Positions 13,542 to 16,359 of a stretch of DNA of 16,359 nucleotides are shown piece by piece; within the stretch, counting starts at the first letter, position 1; each line of letters opens with the position of its first letter. The stretch comes from Bacillota bacterium. GTDB taxonomy: Bacteria; Bacillota; Clostridia; Tissierellales; Sedimentibacteraceae. The notes under the pieces are model-generated. The model ran no database searches. It had not been told where the DNA came from and worked only from the letters and a program-made list of their open reading frames with translations. The position numbers were made by a program, and so were the translations under genes. The stretch lies in assembly GCA_023425285.1 (NCBI GenBank), contig JAFACY010000109.1:1-16359 (forward strand). The letters run 5' to 3'.

Positions 13542-15359
13542 TTACTGCATCAAGCTTTCCAGCAGCTTATCATACTCTTCCTGCTGTTCTATTGTATATG
13601 TGTTTATTTTATTGTAATGTGTATGAAGCAGCTTGTGAGACAAATGACTGTTCGGCTCTTTCAGGAACTCCTCATACAATTTGATTATTTCAGGATTCTT
13701 GTGTGATTTTCTCAGCGGAAGCGATCTGTCAAGCTCATATAAAGCATCTGCTCTCTTTGCCTTCGGATTCACATCCAGACGAGCCTTTGCCGATACGTGG
13801 GATTGACCTCCTCCGTGAACACAGCCTCCGGGACATGCCATTACTTCTATGAAGTGATACTGCTTTTCACCGCTTCTTACCGCGTTTAACACCTTTGCTG
13901 CATTGGCAGTTCCGTGAGCTATGGCAATCATGATTTCAGTATCCTTTCCGTCAATAGGAAGAACAACCGAAGCTTCTTTTACTCCTTCTAAGCCCCTTAC
14001 ATTCTGGTATTCCACATTGTCCAGATCCTTGCCTGTCAATATATCAGCAACAGTACGAAGTGCTGCTTCCATAACGCCGCCCGTTGCACCAAATATTACG
14101 CCTGCACCGGTGTATTCACCCAATATACTGTCAGGATGCTCATCAGGCAGTTTTGTAAAGCTTATTCTCGCCTGCTTTATCATATCACCTAATTCTCTTG
14201 TTGTAATCGAGAAGTCCACGTCTCTTAAGCCGTCAACCTCCATTTCCGGTCTGTTTGCCTCTGTCTTCTTGGAAGTACAAGGCATAACGGAAACAGAAAC
14301 AATTTTCTTAGGATCTATACCTTCCTTTTGTGCATAGTATGATTTAACTATTGCACCGAACATTTGCTGAGGTGACTTGCATGTGGAAAGATTATCAAGA
14401 AAATCAGGATAGTTAATTTCGCAGTAGCGAATCCATCCCGGCGAGCAGGATGTAATCATCGGCAATTTGCCTCCGTTTTTAACTCTGCCCAGCAGTTCTG
14501 TTCCTTCTTCCAATATAGTCAAATCCGCAGAAAAATTGGTGTCAAAAACTTTGTCAAACCCCAGACGTTTTAATGCTGCAACCATTTTACCCGTTACGTC
14601 TGTTCCGACAGGCAGACCAAATTCCTCACCCAATGACGCTCTCACACCCGGAGCCGTCTGAACAACAACAATTTTTTCAGGGTCATCTATTGCATCCCAT
14701 ACATCATCTATATTTGTTCTTTCTCTCAATGCCGCAACCGGACACGCCTGTATACATTGTCCGCAGTACACACATGGTACATCCTTCATGCTGTAATCAA
14801 ATGCCGGAGCAACCTCAGTGTTGAATCCTCTCTTGGTAAAATCCAGTATACCTATTCCCTGGACATCTCTGCATGTGCTTACGCACCTTCCGCATAAAAT
14901 ACACTTACTTCCGTCTCTTATTATGGAATGTGACAAATCATCCAGTCTTGATTCTCTTTTTTCACCTTCAAACTCAATGTCCTTTATTCCTAACTCATCA
15001 CACAGCTTTTGAAGCTCACATGTTCCGTTTCTCAAGCAGGTCAGACATTCTCTGTTGTGATTTGCAAGAATTAATTCCACGTTCATTCTTACCGCATTTC
15101 TTACTCTTGCAGTATTGGTCCTTACGTTCATTCCTTCCTGAACCTGAAGCACACAGGATGTAGGAAGATTTCTCATTGGAACTCCCTTTATATCAACCTC
15201 TGCCACGCACACCCTGCAAGCTGCTATTTCATTTATATCCTTTAAATAGCAAAGGGTTGGTATGTCTATTCCCGCTTCCCTTGCTGCCATTAATACAGTA
15301 TAATCCTTAGGAACACTTACCTGTATTCCGTTTATGGTTAAATTAACTTTATCCAACAT
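13542..15359 (-). CDS. hydA: [FeFe] hydrogenase catalytic subunit, NADH-linked (HydA/HndD type)
   Basis: The 605-residue protein has an N-terminal [2Fe-2S] domain (C37, C48, C51, C69), a His-ligated cluster motif (H101, C105, C108, C114), two [4Fe-4S] ferredoxin motifs (C153/156/159/163 and C196/199/202/206) and the H-cluster domain. The latter shows L1 TSCSPGW (303-309), L2 MPCTSKK (359-365) and L3 EVMACPGGC (505-513), with C361, C509 and C513 as cluster ligands. It ends with the small-subunit-like tail EPNSHLSHKLLHTHY. The upstream NuoF-like gene identifies it as part of a multimeric NAD(H)-dependent, probably electron-bifurcating hydrogenase that makes H2 from NADH and reduced ferredoxin. 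I chose ATG 15359, which has AAGGCGG and lies 13 bases after the upstream stop; the 21 codons in front overlap that gene. L1 has Ser where the canonical motif has its second Cys. Confidence 0.93.
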   Translation of the reverse strand: MLDKVNLTINGIQVSVPKDYTVLMAAREAGIDIPTLCYLKDINEIAACRVCVAEVDIKGVPMRNLPTSCVLQVQEGMNVRTNTARVRNAVRMNVELILANHNRECLTCLRNGTCELQKLCDELGIKDIEFEGEKRESRLDDLSHSIIRDGSKCILCGRCVSTCRDVQGIGILDFTKRGFNTEVAPAFDYSMKDVPCVYCGQCIQACPVAALRERTNIDDVWDAIDDPEKIVVVQTAPGVRASLGEEFGLPVGTDVTGKMVAALKRLGFDKVFDTNFSADLTILEEGTELLGRVKNGGKLPMITSCSPGWIRYCEINYPDFLDNLSTCKSPQQMFGAIVKSYYAQKEGIDPKKIVSVSVMPCTSKKTEANRPEMEVDGLRDVDFSITTRELGDMIKQARISFTKLPDEHPDSILGEYTGAGVIFGATGGVMEAALRTVADILTGKDLDNVEYQNVRGLEGVKEASVVLPIDGKDTEIMIAIAHGTANAAKVLNAVRSGEKQYHFIEVMACPGGCVHGGGQSHVSAKARLDVNPKAKRADALYELDRSLPLRKSHKNPEIIKLYEEFLKEPNSHLSHKLLHTHYNKINTYTIEQQEEYDKLLESLMQ

Positions 15360-15372
15360 CAGCACCGCCTTT

Positions 15373-16359
15373 CTACTTTTTAATGATGGCATGGAAGGTA
15401 CAAGAATCCATACATGCGCCACATTTTATACATTTTTCCTGATTGATTATATGAACTTCTTTTACTTTGCCTTCTATTGCGCCAACCGGACATATTCTTG
15501 AACACCTTGTACAGCCTTTGCAATCCATCGTGATAATGTATTTAAGAAGTGATTGACAGACGCCTGACGGACATCTTTTTTCTTTTACATGTGCTTCATA
15601 TTCGTCTCTGAAATATTGCAGTGTTGACAATACAGGATTAGGAGCGGTCTGACCAAGCCCGCATAAGGATGTTTCCTTAATGTTGACCGCAAGCCTTTCG
15701 AGCTTATCCAAATCCTCCATCTTTCCTTTACCTTCAGTGATTCTTTCAAGAATTTCAAGCATACGCTTTGTTCCTTCTCTGCAAGGTGTACATTTTCCGC
15801 ATGATTCATCAACCGTAAAGTCGAGGAAAAACTTAGCTATGTCAACCATACAGTTATCTTCATCCATAACAATCATACCGCCGGAACCCATCATTGAGCC
15901 TACAGCAGTTAAATTATCATAGTCAATAGGAATATCGAGATGATCCTTGGTTAAGCAGCCGCCTGAAGGACCGCCTGTCTGAACCGCTTTAAATTCTCTG
16001 TGATTCGGACATCCTCCACCTATATCATATATTACTTCTCTCAGTGTTGTTCCCATGGGAACTTCAACCAAGCCGGTGTTGTTAATTTTACCTCCCAGTG
16101 CAAATACCTTTGTTCCCGGAGATTTTTCGGTTCCAAAGCTTTTAAACCATTCCGGTCCTTTAAGAATAATTTGCGGCACATTTGCCAATGTTTCAACATT
16201 GTTGATTATGGTCGGTTTGCCCCACAATCCTTTGTTCGCCGGGAACGGAGGCTTGTTTCTCGACATACCTCTTTTACCTTCAATGGACTGCATAAGGGCA
16301 GTTTCTTCTCCGCAAACGAATGCACCTGCACCCAATCTGATTTCCACATCAAAATCAAA
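15373..16359 (-). CDS. hydB: NuoF-like NADH-binding hydrogenase subunit (HydB/HndC type), 5' end outside the window
   Basis: The frame is open to the right edge and reads FDFD directly before VEIRLGAGAFVCGEETALM, so the 328 residues seen are the C-terminal part and the GTG at 16347 is not the start. Visible are the FMN-site GAGAFVCGEETA, the NuoF [4Fe-4S] motif ESCGKCTPCREGT with the fourth ligand in TSLCGLG, and a C-terminal two-cluster ferredoxin domain (CKGCTRCSRICP and CIKCGACMDSC). That extra ferredoxin domain distinguishes hydrogenase HydB/HndC proteins from complex I NuoF. The subunit carries FMN, oxidises NADH and is the proposed bifurcation site. The missing part should hold the thioredoxin-like [2Fe-2S] domain and most of the FMN fold. 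The hydA gene follows after 13 bases; a hydC (NuoE-like) gene is expected further upstream. Confidence 0.93.
   Translation of the reverse strand, partial: FDFDVEIRLGAGAFVCGEETALMQSIEGKRGMSRNKPPFPANKGLWGKPTIINNVETLANVPQIILKGPEWFKSFGTEKSPGTKVFALGGKINNTGLVEVPMGTTLREVIYDIGGGCPNHREFKAVQTGGPSGGCLTKDHLDIPIDYDNLTAVGSMMGSGGMIVMDEDNCMVDIAKFFLDFTVDESCGKCTPCREGTKRMLEILERITEGKGKMEDLDKLERLAVNIKETSLCGLGQTAPNPVLSTLQYFRDEYEAHVKEKRCPSGVCQSLLKYIITMDCKGCTRCSRICPVGAIEGKVKEVHIINQEKCIKCGACMDSCTFHAIIKK

Noticed and set aside
13921..14337. 138-codon plus-strand open frame opposite hydA, and similar plus-strand frames opposite pyrC and pyrD
   Set aside because: Ser/Pro/Ile-rich shadow translations of well-identified minus-strand genes, without ribosome binding sites or recognisable motifs.
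15360..15422. Upstream extension of hydA by 21 codons
   Set aside because: It lies inside the upstream NuoF-like gene. ATG 15359 has an AAGGCGG and begins with the expected [2Fe-2S] domain sequence.

Overview
The window comes from a low-GC, anaerobic, Gram-positive bacterium, most likely a member of the Clostridia or Tissierellia. The evidence is AT-rich intergenic DNA, strong AGGAGG ribosome binding sites, a clostridial-type pyr operon with pyrI and the pyrK/pyrD (class 1B) pair, PyrR-type RNA signals, and an NADH-linked, multi-subunit [FeFe] hydrogenase. Every gene except one small Tyr/Asp/Arg-rich protein lies on the minus strand, so transcription mostly runs from right to left.

Right end (16359 to 13542): the 3' part of a NuoF-like hydrogenase subunit (hydB type) followed by the complete catalytic subunit (hydA type). 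They are probably two members of an electron-bifurcating HydABC complex whose hydC lies off the window. A palindromic interspersed-repeat-like element serves as their terminator. Next (13454 to 10892) is a promoter, pyrC (dihydroorotase), a class V aminotransferase of the cysteine desulfurase type, and a terminator. Then (10870 to 8213) comes an operon with its own extended -10 promoter: a membrane-anchored DUF5711-like protein, a CvpA-family membrane protein, the TusA/DsrE-like YedF protein and a DUF951 protein.

Centre (8167 to 3411): a consensus promoter, a PyrR-type attenuator leader and the operon pyrB-pyrI-pyrF-pyrK-pyrD-pyrE. With pyrC this covers every step from carbamoyl phosphate to UMP; carA/carB and pyrR are not in the window. 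The leader holds two PyrR-binding-loop-like hairpins. One sits upstream of a factor-independent terminator, and a second, with a better consensus, has a lower stem that includes the pyrB Shine-Dalgarno. This suggests stacked transcriptional and translational control and is the most interesting signal in the window.

Left end (3390 to 1): a perfect 22-bp hairpin, the lone plus-strand gene for a low-complexity Tyr-rich protein, a tRNA-Thr(CGT)/tRNA-Gly(CCC) pair with a strong terminator, then an accessory-looking cluster. That cluster holds a 381-residue protein of unknown function, a MazG-like pyrophosphohydrolase, a SAM methyltransferase interrupted by a frameshift, and the C-terminal part of a kinase-like P-loop protein. 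The last two look decayed.
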